Assembly (NCBI GenBank): GCA_963631545.1
Contig: CAVGRN010000014.1
Coordinates: 1 to 53,918, forward strand
Length of the DNA stretch: 53,918 nt
Origin: UBA1181 sp963631545
GTDB lineage: Bacteria > Bacteroidota > Bacteroidia > Bacteroidales > Paludibacteraceae
Direction: 5' to 3'
This document shows positions 24,753 to 34,137 of this stretch, one piece after another (position 1 is the first letter of the stretch; each line of letters starts with the position of its first letter). A program made the translations under genes and the position numbers. The notes under the pieces are model-generated. The model saw only the letters and a program-made list of their open reading frames with translations. It made no database searches and was not told where the DNA came from.

Positions 24753-26027
24753 ATGAAGATATTCGAATATCCACAAAGAAAAGAGTGGGACGAGTTACTG
24801 AAACGCCCCACGTTCGACAACTCCGCCCTTTTCGACACGGTGCGTGCCGTAATCAACGATGTGAAGAGCAAGGGAGACCAAGCCGTGAAGGAATACGAGA
24901 TGAAGTTCGACAAGGTGGAGTTGGCAGACCTGCTCGTCTCCGACAAGGAAATTGCGGAGGCAGAAAGCCTCATCTCCGACGACTTGAAGAAGAGCATCCG
25001 TTTGGCTAAATCGAACATCTCGAAATTCCACCAAGCCCAAATTCAAGATTTGCCTTGCGTGGAAACCATGCCCGGCGTGAAGTGTTGGCAAAAGGCGAAA
25101 GCCATTGAGAAGGTGGGTCTTTACATTCCCGGCGGCACCGCACCGCTCTTCTCTACCGTGCTGATGCTTGCATTACCAGCCCAAATTGCTGGTTGCCAAG
25201 AGATTGTACTCTGCACACCGCCCAACCGCGAGGGGAAGGTCCACCCCGCAGTGCTGTACGCAGCCAAGGAAGCTGGCGTGAAGAAAATCTTCAAGATAGG
25301 TGGCGTGCAAGCCATCGCCTCAATGGCATACGGGACGGAGAGCGTGCCTAAGGTGTACAAGATCTTCGGTCCAGGGAACCAATACGTTACGGCAGCCAAA
25401 CAAATGGTTAGTCTGCGCGACGTGGCAATCGACATGCCCGCTGGTCCGTCGGAGGTGGAAGTGTTGGCAGACGAAAGCGCGAACCCCGTATTTGTGGCAT
25501 CCGACCTCCTATCGCAAGCCGAGCATGGTGTGGACAGCCAAGCCATCCTCGTAACAACGAGCAAGGAATTAGCAGAGAAAGTGTTCAAGGAAGTAACCAT
25601 GCAGCTGGCACAACTGCCAAGGAAGGAAATCGCCGAAAAATCCATCGCCAACAGCAAAATCTTCGTTGTGAAAAACATAGACGAAGCCATTGAACTGTCC
25701 AACTCCTACGCGCCAGAGCACCTCATCATCTCAGCCAACGGATACCGTGAGATTGCCGAGAGGATCTCCAACGCAGGCTCCATCTTCTTAGGACACTACA
25801 CCCCCGAGAGCGCGGGCGACTACGCATCCGGCACCAACCACACGCTTCCAACGAATGGCTACGCCAAAGCGTACAGCGGCGTGAACATCGACAGTTTCCG
25901 TAAGAAAATCACTTACCAGGAAATCACGAAGGAAGGGCTGAACCTCATCGGAGACGCGATTGAGACAATGGCGAGCGACGAACACCTGTTCGCACACGCA
26001 AACGCCGTCATCCTCCGCAGAAAATAA
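24753..26027 (+). CDS. hisD: Histidinol dehydrogenase
   Basis: A 424-residue enzyme of normal length. The ATG at 24753 is chosen over a GTG at 24744. Family motifs are GLYIPGGTAPLFSTVLM, the GPGNQYVTAAKQ segment, DMPAGPSEVEVLAD, QAEHGVDSQAIL (Gln and His of the zinc/active site), YAPEHL and the GDYASGTNHTLPT stretch. It oxidises histidinol to histidine in two NAD-dependent steps, the end of the pathway. It is the second gene of the attenuated operon; a 75-bp gap leads to hisC. Confidence 0.97.
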   Translation: MKIFEYPQRKEWDELLKRPTFDNSALFDTVRAVINDVKSKGDQAVKEYEMKFDKVELADLLVSDKEIAEAESLISDDLKKSIRLAKSNISKFHQAQIQDLPCVETMPGVKCWQKAKAIEKVGLYIPGGTAPLFSTVLMLALPAQIAGCQEIVLCTPPNREGKVHPAVLYAAKEAGVKKIFKIGGVQAIASMAYGTESVPKVYKIFGPGNQYVTAAKQMVSLRDVAIDMPAGPSEVEVLADESANPVFVASDLLSQAEHGVDSQAILVTTSKELAEKVFKEVTMQLAQLPRKEIAEKSIANSKIFVVKNIDEAIELSNSYAPEHLIISANGYREIAERISNAGSIFLGHYTPESAGDYASGTNHTLPTNGYAKAYSGVNIDSFRKKITYQEITKEGLNLIGDAIETMASDEHLFAHANAVILRRK

Positions 26028-26102
26028 TTTCCATTTTGCAAAAAAGCCTGACCGCTCATTTTGCTTAACGGGAAAAAGGTTAACACTAAAAACGCCGATT
26101 CT

Positions 26103-27146
26103 ATGTTTGAACTAATGAAGCAAGTGCGTCCGAACATCTGGCAACTCGAACCCTACTCTTGCGCGAGAAGCGAGTTCGACGGCAATGCCTCCGTATACTT
26201 GGACGCCAACGAAAACCCATACAACGCCCCATACAACCGCTATCCAGACCCACTGCAAGGCGAGGTGAAAAAGGAAATCTCCAAAATCAAGGGAATACCG
26301 ACGAAAAACATCTTCCTCGGCAACGGAAGCGACGAGGCGATAGACCTCCTCTACCGCATTTTCTGCGAGCCCAAGGAGGACAACGCGGTGGCAATCACCC
26401 CGACCTACGGAATGTACAAAGTGTGCGCCGATGTGAACGATGTGGAATACCGCAGCGTGCCACTCGACGAGAATTTTCAAATGTCGGCAGACAAGCTGCT
26501 GAAGAAAACGGACGAGAACACCCGACTCATCTGGCTCTGCTCTCCCAACAACCCAACAGGCAACCTGCTCAATGAGAAGGAAATAGAAAAAGTGCTGAAA
26601 AACTTCGATGGAATCGTGGTGATAGACGAGGCCTACATCGACTTTGCCAATGGAGCCATCTGGACGAAACGCCTGTCTGAGTTTCCCAACCTGATTATTC
26701 TGCAAACACTCTCCAAGGCGTGGGGCTGTGCGGGACTGCGCTTGGGCATCGCCTTCGCTTCCGAAGCCATCATCAAGTTGTTCAACAAGGTGAAATACCC
26801 CTACAACATCAACATTCTTTCGCAAGGGAAAGCACTGGAGATTTTGCAAGACAAAGAACTGTTCCGCGAACATCTGCAAATCATTCTGAGAGAACGCGAC
26901 CGACTGATAGAGGAGCTGCCGAAACTCGCTTTCGTAAAGCGCCTCTATCCCACTGATGCCAACTTCATCCTTGTAAAAATGGAAGATGCGAACAAGACCT
27001 ACAAATACTTGGTGAAGAAGGGCATCATTACCCGCAACAGAAACTCTGTGGCGTTGTGCGGCAACTGCATCCGCATCACCATCGGCACGCCAGCAGAAAA
27101 CTCCACGTTGTTAGAGGAACTTCATCTTTTTGAAAAATCGCTATGA
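26103..27146 (+). CDS. hisC: Histidinol-phosphate aminotransferase
   Basis: A 347-residue fold-type I PLP enzyme from the ATG at 26103; an ATG at 26115 is also possible, and the open frame from a TTG at 26061 is not needed. Motifs are YLDANENPYN near the start, LGNGSDEAIDL, SPNNPTGN, VVIDEAYIDF, the PLP lysine in TLSKAWGCAGLRLG (about Lys205) and the late NCIRITIGTP with the substrate-phosphate Arg. It makes histidinol phosphate. Its stop overlaps the next start (ATGA at 27143-27146). hisB, which is often next in related his clusters, is not in this window. Confidence 0.95.
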   Translation: MFELMKQVRPNIWQLEPYSCARSEFDGNASVYLDANENPYNAPYNRYPDPLQGEVKKEISKIKGIPTKNIFLGNGSDEAIDLLYRIFCEPKEDNAVAITPTYGMYKVCADVNDVEYRSVPLDENFQMSADKLLKKTDENTRLIWLCSPNNPTGNLLNEKEIEKVLKNFDGIVVIDEAYIDFANGAIWTKRLSEFPNLIILQTLSKAWGCAGLRLGIAFASEAIIKLFNKVKYPYNINILSQGKALEILQDKELFREHLQIILRERDRLIEELPKLAFVKRLYPTDANFILVKMEDANKTYKYLVKKGIITRNRNSVALCGNCIRITIGTPAENSTLLEELHLFEKSL

Positions 27147-28135
27147 TGAAAAACATCCTTTTCTGCATTTTCGCCTTGTTATTGGCTTGCTCGTCGTGCA
27201 AGGACAACGGCAAAAACCCACTGTTGCCAACGGTAACCGGAGCAGCATACGATATGCTGATTGTGGGCGACCCCACAGTTTGGAAAGACTCCGCGGGGCA
27301 GTACCTCTTCAACCTATTGGACGAGGACACACCCGGCCTGCCACAGTCCGAGCCGATGTTCAACATCTCCTACATCCCCGAGTCGCAGTTCGACCGCGTG
27401 TTGAAGCCCGCCCGCAACATCGTGATGTACAACGTAGACGACAAAATGTACACCCAGGGGAAAGTAACCTATCTGAAAAACCGCTGGGCGCAAGTGCAAG
27501 CCATCGTGCAAATCACCGCCCCCGACCAGGCGGAGATGATAAAGGTACTACGGGAAAAGCAGCAGGAAATCATCGATTTCTTCGTCAACACGGAATACAC
27601 GCGCACGCTCACCTACTACAAACGCTACGCGAACGGCGAGAAAAAACAGTTGGTGAAGGATAGTGTCGGCATATTTCTCTTCATTCCCGACTTCTTGAAC
27701 AAGAGTCAAGGGGCGCACAACTTCGTGTGGCTCTCCAACGGAAGCCTTGATTCGCGCCACGACATCGTGGCATACCGCACACCCTACACCGGTCCGGACG
27801 ATTTCAAGTTGGAACGACTCATCGCCACACGCGACTCTGTGATGAAATGCCACATCGAGGGCCCGTCCGAAGGTTCGTATATGGCAACCGAGGTGACGAA
27901 CTACCAGCCAGTGTGCCGAGAGTTTATGGTAGACAACCGCTATTGCGTGGAGATGCGCGGACTGTGGCGGGTGCAAGGCGACATGATGGGCGGGCCATTC
28001 ACCAGTCGCTCCTACTACGACAAGGAACACCAAGAGATCGTTACCGTCGAGGCGTTCGTCTATGCGCCTCAACACAAGAAGCGCAACAAGATACGGTTGT
28101 TGGAAGCCATCGTCTCGTCGGTGCAATTCAAGTAA
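27143..28135 (+). CDS. DUF4837 family lipoprotein
   Basis: A 330-residue protein that begins with a lipoprotein signal (LLLACSSCKD, Cys at about 16-19). The rest matches the Bacteroidetes DUF4837 family: GAAYDMLIVGDPTVWKDSAG near the start, the middle FLIPDFLNKSQGAHNFVW-like region, and the end WRVQGDMMGGPFTSRSYYDK, followed by VTVEAFVYAPQHKKRN. Its function is unknown; it should sit in the periplasm on a lipid anchor. Its ATG overlaps the hisC stop, so it is translated as part of the his operon, though a role in histidine synthesis is unlikely. Confidence 0.85.
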   Translation: MMKNILFCIFALLLACSSCKDNGKNPLLPTVTGAAYDMLIVGDPTVWKDSAGQYLFNLLDEDTPGLPQSEPMFNISYIPESQFDRVLKPARNIVMYNVDDKMYTQGKVTYLKNRWAQVQAIVQITAPDQAEMIKVLREKQQEIIDFFVNTEYTRTLTYYKRYANGEKKQLVKDSVGIFLFIPDFLNKSQGAHNFVWLSNGSLDSRHDIVAYRTPYTGPDDFKLERLIATRDSVMKCHIEGPSEGSYMATEVTNYQPVCREFMVDNRYCVEMRGLWRVQGDMMGGPFTSRSYYDKEHQEIVTVEAFVYAPQHKKRNKIRLLEAIVSSVQFK

Positions 28136-28141
28136 ATTATG

Positions 28142-28149
28142 TATTTTTG
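28142..28149 (+). promoter_or_regulatory. -7 box of the pdxA operon
   Basis: TATTTTTG, a full match to TAnnTTTG, 7 nt after the DUF4837 stop and 46 nt before the pdxA ATG. It would let pdxA and following genes be expressed independently of the attenuated his transcript. Confidence 0.55.
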
Positions 28150-28194
28150 CAGAAAAGGTGCGTGCAAACGCATTCGTAAATGAACTAATATAAT

Positions 28195-29268
28195 ATGGAA
28201 GAAACATATAAGATAAAAGTCGGCATCACACAAGGCGACATCAACGGAATAGGTTACGAGGTGATAATCAAGACCTTGGCAGACCTGAGAGTGAACGAGT
28301 TCTGCGTGCCGATTGTCTACGGCTCGTCAAAAGCGGCGGCTTTTCACCGAAAGGCGTTGGACATTGAGAACTTCAATCTGAACGCCATCAACACCCCCGA
28401 GGAGGCGAACGAAAAGCGGTCGAACATCATCAACTGCGGCGACGAGAACATCAAAGTGGAGTTGGCAAAATCGACAGAGGAGGCTGGCAAAGCCGCATTC
28501 ATGGCATTGGAACGCGCCTCGGCAGACCTCAAAAACGGGCTGATCGACGTGTTAGTAACCGCACCCATCAACAAGAAAAACATTCAATCCGAGGATTTCC
28601 ACTTCCCCGGCCATACGGAATACCTGCAAGACCGCTTCTCGAAAAACGGGGAGAAAGGATTGACGATGCTCGTGAGCGACGTGCTGCGCGTGGCAGTCGT
28701 AACAGGACACGTGCCAGTTAAGCAGATAGCCTCCTACATCACACAAGATGGAATCGTGGACAAATTGAAAGATCTGAACAACGCATTGCGCCAAGACTTC
28801 GCAGTGCAGCGTCCGCGAATCGCCGTCTTAGGACTGAACCCACACGCCGGCGACGGCAGAGTGCTGGGCGACGAGGAAGAAGACATCATCATCCCCGCCG
28901 TCAAGAGAGCCAACGAGCTGGGAATCACCTGCTTCGGCCCCTATCCAGCAGACAGTTTCTTCGGGTCGGGAAGTTTCAAAAACTTCGACGCCGTGCTGGC
29001 TATGTATCACGACCAGGGGCAAGTGCCATTCAAATGCATCGCCATGGAGAGCGGCGTGAACTACACCGCCAACCTGCCCGTCATCCGCACATCACCCGTA
29101 CACGGCACCGCCTACGACAAGGTGGGAATCGGCAACGCTTCGGAAGAATCCTTCCGCAACGCACTCTACTTGGCTTGCGACATCTACAAATGCCGCAAAC
29201 AATATGTGGAACTCTCCAAAAACAAACTGAAAAAACAAGACATCGAGATAAGCGGACATGTTGACTGA
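28195..29268 (+). CDS. pdxA: 4-hydroxythreonine-4-phosphate dehydrogenase
   Basis: A 357-residue protein of the PdxA family. It begins with the KVGITQGDINGIGYEVI motif. The divalent metal is bound by His residues in FPGHTEYL (about 140), LNPHAGDGRVLG (about 220) and AMYHDQGQVPFK (about 275). It oxidises 4-phosphohydroxy-threonine in the deoxyxylulose-dependent pathway to pyridoxal phosphate. Bacteroidetes copies tend to be slightly longer than the E. coli enzyme, as here. The end overlaps the next gene by 11 bp. Confidence 0.95.
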   Translation: MEETYKIKVGITQGDINGIGYEVIIKTLADLRVNEFCVPIVYGSSKAAAFHRKALDIENFNLNAINTPEEANEKRSNIINCGDENIKVELAKSTEEAGKAAFMALERASADLKNGLIDVLVTAPINKKNIQSEDFHFPGHTEYLQDRFSKNGEKGLTMLVSDVLRVAVVTGHVPVKQIASYITQDGIVDKLKDLNNALRQDFAVQRPRIAVLGLNPHAGDGRVLGDEEEDIIIPAVKRANELGITCFGPYPADSFFGSGSFKNFDAVLAMYHDQGQVPFKCIAMESGVNYTANLPVIRTSPVHGTAYDKVGIGNASEESFRNALYLACDIYKCRKQYVELSKNKLKKQDIEISGHVD

Positions 29269-30055
29269 TATCATAGATTTCCACGCCCACATCTATCCCC
29301 AAAAGATAGCAGACAAGGCAAGCCACGCAATAGGCGATTTCTACAGCGTGGAGATGAAATACAACGGTAGCCCAGAGCGACTCATTGAGAGTGGCAAACG
29401 TATCGGAGTGAAACACTACATCGTACACTCCACCGCAACCGCCCCACACCAAGTGGAGTCTATCAACGACTACATCATCGGGGCAGCAGAAATGTACCCC
29501 GAGTTCGTGGGGTTCGGCACTATCCACCCACAATACGAAAACTTCGAGGCGGAGCTGAAACGCATCAAAGAGCGTGGGCTGCAAGGCATCAAACTGCACC
29601 CCGATTTCCAGAAATTCGCCGTCGACACACCCGATATGGACGACATCTACGAGGTCATCGCCTCACTGAAGCTGCCCGTACTGGTACATGCTGGCGACTA
29701 CCGCTACGACTACTCCGGTCCGCGGCGCATCCTCAACGTCCTCGTCAAACACCCCGACCTCACCGTCGTGGCTGCCCACTTCGGCGGTTACACCCAGTGG
29801 GACGAGGCGAACGAGTATTTGGTGGGTAAGAAAGTATACTTTGACACATCCAGCAGTCTGTGGAAACTCTCCATCGAGCAAGCCACAGAAATGATACACA
29901 ACCACGGCGTAGAGAAAATGCTCTTCGGCTCAGACTATCCTATGTGGGACCACGAAGACGAGCTGCGCCGCTTCAACCAACTACCCCTCACCGACGAGGA
30001 GCGGCAACTCATCCTACACGACAACGCCGCACGCCTCTTAGGTCTGAAAGATTAA
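29258..30055 (+). CDS. Amidohydrolase-family TIM-barrel metal hydrolase
   Basis: A 265-residue protein of the amidohydrolase 2 family (PF04909 type). Metal-site motifs are DFHAHIYP (residues about 7-14), GIKLHPDF (about 112), VLVHAGDY (about 143), VAAHFGGY (about 172) and LFGSDYPMWDH (about 222). Related enzymes are decarboxylases or lactone/amide hydrolases; the substrate cannot be deduced. It overlaps the 3' end of pdxA by 11 bp and precedes mnmA by 15 bp, so it is part of that transcript. Confidence 0.85.
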   Translation: MLTDIIDFHAHIYPQKIADKASHAIGDFYSVEMKYNGSPERLIESGKRIGVKHYIVHSTATAPHQVESINDYIIGAAEMYPEFVGFGTIHPQYENFEAELKRIKERGLQGIKLHPDFQKFAVDTPDMDDIYEVIASLKLPVLVHAGDYRYDYSGPRRILNVLVKHPDLTVVAAHFGGYTQWDEANEYLVGKKVYFDTSSSLWKLSIEQATEMIHNHGVEKMLFGSDYPMWDHEDELRRFNQLPLTDEERQLILHDNAARLLGLKD

Positions 30056-30070
30056 AAAAACATTACAACT

Positions 30071-31132
30071 ATGGCAATTGCGGTTTTGGTATCGGGCGGC
30101 GTGGACAGCTCCGTTGTGGTGCATCTTCTGAAAGAGCAAGGACTTGACATTCACCTATTTTATATTAAAATCGGGATGAATGCGGACGGCTTCACAGACT
30201 GTTCCGTAGACGACGACTTGGAACTCTGCGATATGATTTCCAAGAAATATGGTTGCCCGTTGGATGTTGTCGACCTCCACGACGACTATTGGGAGAACGT
30301 GGTGCGCTACACCATTGAGAAAGTGCGGTTGGGACTGACCCCCAACCCCGATGTGATGTGCAACAAGCTCATCAAGTTCGGCTGCTTCGAAGAAAAAGTG
30401 GGGCATCAATTTGAGAAAACCGCCACAGGACACTACGCCACGACCACCGTCATCGACGGCACAACCTACCTGTCTACCGCCATTGACCCCGTGAAAGACC
30501 AAACCGACTTCCTCGCACAGATAAACAACGTGCAAGTGTCGAAACTGATGTTCCCCATCGGGAATATGATGAAAGACGAAGTGCGCGAAGTGGCGCGAAA
30601 CGTGAAGATGCCCACCGCCTACCGCAAAGACAGCCAGGGAATCTGCTTTCTCGGGAAAATCAACTACAACGACTTCATCCGAAAATATTTAGGTGAAAAA
30701 GAAGGCAAGATCGTAGAGTTGGAAACCGGCAAAGTGTTAGGCAAACACAAGGGATTTTGGTTCCACACCATCGGTCAGCGCAAAGGATTAGGATTGAGCG
30801 GCGGGCCGTGGTACGTCGTAAAAAAAGACGTGGACGAAAACGTGGTTTACGTATCCTGCGGATATGACACCGAAATGCAATATGGCGACACGTTCAAGAT
30901 ACGAGATATGCACTTCATCTCGAAAGATTTATTGGGAGATTGCGCAGAAAGCGACATCACCATAAAGATACGCCACACACCCGAGTTCACCAATGCAAAA
31001 ATCACCAAAGAGGGCGACCGCTACCTCATACAGGCGGAGAACAAACTGCAAGGCATCGCCCCAGGACAGTTCTGCGTCATCTACGACAAAAACCACCATA
31101 TCTGCATGGGAAGCGGCGAAATAGTGTTGTAA
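30071..31132 (+). CDS. mnmA: tRNA U34 2-thiouridylase
   Basis: A 353-residue protein with the PP-loop AVLVSGGVDSSVVVHLL at the start, the catalytic Cys97 in NPDVMCNKLIKFG, and the second Cys192 in DSQGICFLGK. The GQRKGLGLSGGPWYVV central domain and the C-terminal beta barrel follow. MnmA puts sulfur on U34 of tRNA for Lys, Glu and Gln. Many Bacteroidetes have two MnmA-type proteins; this is one of them and the other would lie elsewhere. It closes the operon that includes pdxA; no obvious terminator follows. Confidence 0.95.
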   Translation: MAIAVLVSGGVDSSVVVHLLKEQGLDIHLFYIKIGMNADGFTDCSVDDDLELCDMISKKYGCPLDVVDLHDDYWENVVRYTIEKVRLGLTPNPDVMCNKLIKFGCFEEKVGHQFEKTATGHYATTTVIDGTTYLSTAIDPVKDQTDFLAQINNVQVSKLMFPIGNMMKDEVREVARNVKMPTAYRKDSQGICFLGKINYNDFIRKYLGEKEGKIVELETGKVLGKHKGFWFHTIGQRKGLGLSGGPWYVVKKDVDENVVYVSCGYDTEMQYGDTFKIRDMHFISKDLLGDCAESDITIKIRHTPEFTNAKITKEGDRYLIQAENKLQGIAPGQFCVIYDKNHHICMGSGEIVL

Positions 31133-31200
31133 CATTACGCAACATTAGGCGCAATAAGCGAAAAAAGAAGATTTTTAAGAAAAAATCTACGGAATATTCT

Positions 31201-31208
31201 TAAATTTG
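31201..31208 (+). promoter_or_regulatory. -7 box of the ribD operon
   Basis: TAAATTTG, a full match to TAnnTTTG, 50 nt before the ribD ATG. An AT-rich inverted repeat (AGATTTTT/AAAAATCT, 31169-31188) lies just upstream. Confidence 0.5.
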
Positions 31209-31257
31209 TCTTCGACTGATGGAAGAGAGCCAAAGCATAACCTAAAAACGTAACACT

Positions 31258-32364
31258 ATGGCAGCGGAGTTTTATATGGGCAGATGCCTGCAATTAGCAG
31301 AGAAAGGATTCGGGAAAGTATCACCTAACCCAATGGTCGGTGCCGTGATTGTTTGCGATGACAAAATCATCGGCGAAGGCTACCACCAACAATACGGCGG
31401 TCCACACGCAGAAGTGAACGCCATCAACTCCGTGTCTGCCCCCGCCTTGCTCAAACGCTCCACACTATATGTGAACTTAGAACCCTGCTGCCATTATGGG
31501 AAGACACCACCGTGCGCCGACCTCATCATCGAAAAAAAAATACCCAACGTCGTGGTTTGCAACCGCGACCCCTTCCCGATGGTTGCCGGCAAGGGAATTG
31601 AGAAACTACGCGAAGCCGGCGTAAACGTGGAGTGCGGCGTGATGGAAAACGAAGGACTTTGGCTCAACCGGCGATTTTTCACTTTCCAGACAAAAAAACG
31701 TCCCTACATCTTCTTGAAGTGGGCGCAAAGTGCCGACGGATTCATTGACAAGATACGGATTGATGCGCAGATGCCGCAATTGAAAGTTTCGTCGGGCGAC
31801 TCGTTGACAGCGATGCACAAATTCCGCGCTGGCGAGTCGGCAATAATGGTGGGACCCAACACAGCCGTGATGGACAACCCCTCCCTAACCGTCAGATTAG
31901 CCGAAGGGAAACAGCCACTGCGCATCCTATTAGACCGGGATTTATGCGTTCCCCAAAGTGCCAAACTATATGACGGCACAACGCAAACGCTCGTCCTGAC
32001 CCAGACAAAGCCAGACTACGAATTGCCAAATGTGGAGTTTGCCGCTTGCGAATTTCACCAGGACGGTTCGGTCAACCTCACTTCTATGTTCGCCATACTC
32101 TACCAACACGGCGTGGAGTCGCTAATTGTGGAGGGCGGCAGGCTGTTGTTGCAAAGTTTCCTTGACAATGACTTGTGGGACGAGCTGCGGATTGAGACCA
32201 ACCGCACGCTTTTCGTAGGCAACGGCGTCAGCGCGCCCACCGTCGATTGGAATCCCGAAATCGAGAAGCACGCCTACCTTGACTTCGGCGACAACCAAGT
32301 AAGCTATTACCGAAAGAGTTCCGCCGTTCTCGGAAGTTGTCTTTTCAACATAAAAAACACATAA
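31258..32364 (+). CDS. ribD: Bifunctional riboflavin deaminase-reductase
   Basis: A 368-residue protein with both domains of RibD. The N-terminal deaminase (residues 1-145) shows the zinc site GPHAEVNAI and EPCCHYGKTPPC. The C-terminal reductase (about 150-368) starts RPYIFLKWAQSADGFI and contains the NADPH-binding stretch SLIVEGGRLLLQSFL. It carries out two successive steps from the first pyrimidinone to ribitylamino-uracil in riboflavin synthesis. It has its own -7 box and begins a five-gene run; cardiolipin synthase follows after 3 bp. No FMN riboswitch is seen upstream. Confidence 0.95.
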   Translation: MAAEFYMGRCLQLAEKGFGKVSPNPMVGAVIVCDDKIIGEGYHQQYGGPHAEVNAINSVSAPALLKRSTLYVNLEPCCHYGKTPPCADLIIEKKIPNVVVCNRDPFPMVAGKGIEKLREAGVNVECGVMENEGLWLNRRFFTFQTKKRPYIFLKWAQSADGFIDKIRIDAQMPQLKVSSGDSLTAMHKFRAGESAIMVGPNTAVMDNPSLTVRLAEGKQPLRILLDRDLCVPQSAKLYDGTTQTLVLTQTKPDYELPNVEFAACEFHQDGSVNLTSMFAILYQHGVESLIVEGGRLLLQSFLDNDLWDELRIETNRTLFVGNGVSAPTVDWNPEIEKHAYLDFGDNQVSYYRKSSAVLGSCLFNIKNT

Positions 32365-32367
32365 AGA

Positions 32368-33789
32368 ATGATTTGGGACATCGCATACGTTGTGTTGTTG
32401 GTGGTGTATTTCTACACGATATTCACCACCATTGCGTTCTTGCTCTTCGAGAACCGCAACCCTGTGAAGTCCATCGCCTGGATTTTCGTCCTACTGTTCG
32501 TACCCGTTATGGGTTTCGTTTGCTACATACTCATCGGTAAAAAATTTAGGACACGCCACATCATCTCAAAGAGAAGTCTCCGTTTGATGGAACTCTACGA
32601 GGCATCCGGCCACCGCGACGTGTCGGCACTGCCCCTCACCACCGCACAACGCTCGTTGGTGAACCTCGCCATGGGCAACAGCGACGCACCATTCTTCGAG
32701 GGCAACTCCGTCAAGATATTCACCGATGCCACCCAGCTATACGACAAAATAATAGAAGACATAGAGAACGCCAAGCACCACATCAGCCTTGAATACTATG
32801 TTTTCTGCCCCGACAAAATCGGGCGGCGGGTAATGGACGCGCTGAAACGCAAAGCGAAGGAGGGCGTGAAAGTGCGCGTCATCATAGACGATGTGGGGAG
32901 TTGGCCATTCAAAAAGAAACACGAAGAGGAGATGACAGCGGCAGGCATCGAGATGGGACGATTCTTGGAGGCGCGGCTGCCATTCATCAACAGCCGGGTG
33001 AACTACCGCAACCACCGAAAGATATTGGTGGTGGACGGCGTAGTGGGCTACACCGGCGGCGTAAACATTGCGGACAGATACATTGACGGACTGAAATGGG
33101 GCTGCTGGCGCGACACGCACATACGCTACGAGGGAGCGGTAGTCTTAGGTCTGCAGAAAGTATTCTTTGAAGATTGGTACTTCGTGCGTCAATCCCTCGT
33201 GGACGACAGCGTCTACTACCCCGAACCCAAGCGCACAGGCGAGGTGAAGATACAAACCGTGGTGAGCGGTCCGGATATGCAATGGGAATCCATCATGCAA
33301 CTCTTCGTCAAGGCGTTTGCGACGGCGACAAAGAGGATTTTCATTGAAACGCCCTACTTCCTGCCGCCCGAGAGCCTCATCACCGCACTGCAGTCTGCCG
33401 CATTGGCAGGCGTCGACGTGAGACTGATTCTGCCGCGCCGCTCTGACGCACCCGTAACCCTAAAAAGTTCCTACTCCTATTTAGATGAGATGTTCAAGGC
33501 CGGCATCAAAATCTACTTCTACCACCCAGGATTCATCCACAGTAAAATCACAGTGGTGGACGACGACATCTCGTTTGTGGGAAGCGCCAATATGGACTTC
33601 CGCAGCTTCGAGCAGAACTTCGAACTAAACACCATCATTTACGATAAAACAGTTACCGCACAACTCACAGACATCTTCGAAAAAGACCTGAGCGATTCCC
33701 TCAAAATTGAGGAATCAACATGGAAGTCTCGCCCGAGGAGGCAGAAAATCGCCGAATCGCTCTCGCGGTTGTGCAGTCCGTTATTGTAA
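32368..33789 (+). CDS. cls: Cardiolipin synthase (phospholipase D family)
   Basis: A 473-residue protein with two N-terminal membrane helices (about 4-27 and 36-55), then two phospholipase D domains, each with an HxKxxxxD motif: HRKILVVD (about residue 218) and HSKITVVD (about 391). GSANMDFRSF follows the second. It condenses two phosphatidylglycerol molecules, or a related pair, to form cardiolipin in the inner membrane. It starts 3 bp after ribD, and the end is basic (SRPRRQK). Length and layout are typical of ClsA-type enzymes. Confidence 0.95.
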   Translation: MIWDIAYVVLLVVYFYTIFTTIAFLLFENRNPVKSIAWIFVLLFVPVMGFVCYILIGKKFRTRHIISKRSLRLMELYEASGHRDVSALPLTTAQRSLVNLAMGNSDAPFFEGNSVKIFTDATQLYDKIIEDIENAKHHISLEYYVFCPDKIGRRVMDALKRKAKEGVKVRVIIDDVGSWPFKKKHEEEMTAAGIEMGRFLEARLPFINSRVNYRNHRKILVVDGVVGYTGGVNIADRYIDGLKWGCWRDTHIRYEGAVVLGLQKVFFEDWYFVRQSLVDDSVYYPEPKRTGEVKIQTVVSGPDMQWESIMQLFVKAFATATKRIFIETPYFLPPESLITALQSAALAGVDVRLILPRRSDAPVTLKSSYSYLDEMFKAGIKIYFYHPGFIHSKITVVDDDISFVGSANMDFRSFEQNFELNTIIYDKTVTAQLTDIFEKDLSDSLKIEESTWKSRPRRQKIAESLSRLCSPLL

Positions 33790-33814
33790 AAGAAAGAAAT
33801 GAAAAGCATTGGCA

Positions 33815-34129
33815 ATGAATGAGTTTTTAGAATTAGAGGAGAAGATCGTCTCCGTACTCAAAACCGTATACGACCCAGAGATCCCCGTAGACATCTACGA
33901 GTTGGGATTGGTCTACAACATCGACGTGAAAGAAGATGGCGAAGTGGTGATAGACATGACGCTCACCGCACCCAGCTGCCCCGCCGGCGACTTCCTCATA
34001 GAAGATGTGAAGCAGAAAGTGGAAGGCATAGAGGGCGTGAAAAAGGCAACCATCAACCTTGTGTTCGAACCAGAGTGGACGAAGGACAGAATGTCCGAAG
34101 AGGCAATGCTCGAGTTAGGACTGCTATAA
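33815..34129 (+). CDS. MIP18/DUF59-family Fe-S cluster assembly protein
   Basis: A 104-residue protein from the ATG at 33815 (the open frame begins at a TTG at 33809). The MIP18 family pattern is clear: LKTVYDPEIPVDIYELGLVY and then MTLTAPSCPAGDFL with the conserved Cys. SufT/PaaD-type members help to mature iron-sulfur proteins. It is followed by lpxH after 8 bp. Its nearest named relatives in Bacteroidetes lie in suf clusters; here it is away from suf genes, so the client proteins are unknown. Confidence 0.88.
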   Translation: MNEFLELEEKIVSVLKTVYDPEIPVDIYELGLVYNIDVKEDGEVVIDMTLTAPSCPAGDFLIEDVKQKVEGIEGVKKATINLVFEPEWTKDRMSEEAMLELGLL

Positions 34130-34137
34130 ACACAGAT

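Noticed and set aside
31169..31188. AT-rich inverted repeat after mnmA as a terminator
   Set aside because: The stem is all A-T except for one G-C pair and no T run follows on either strand.
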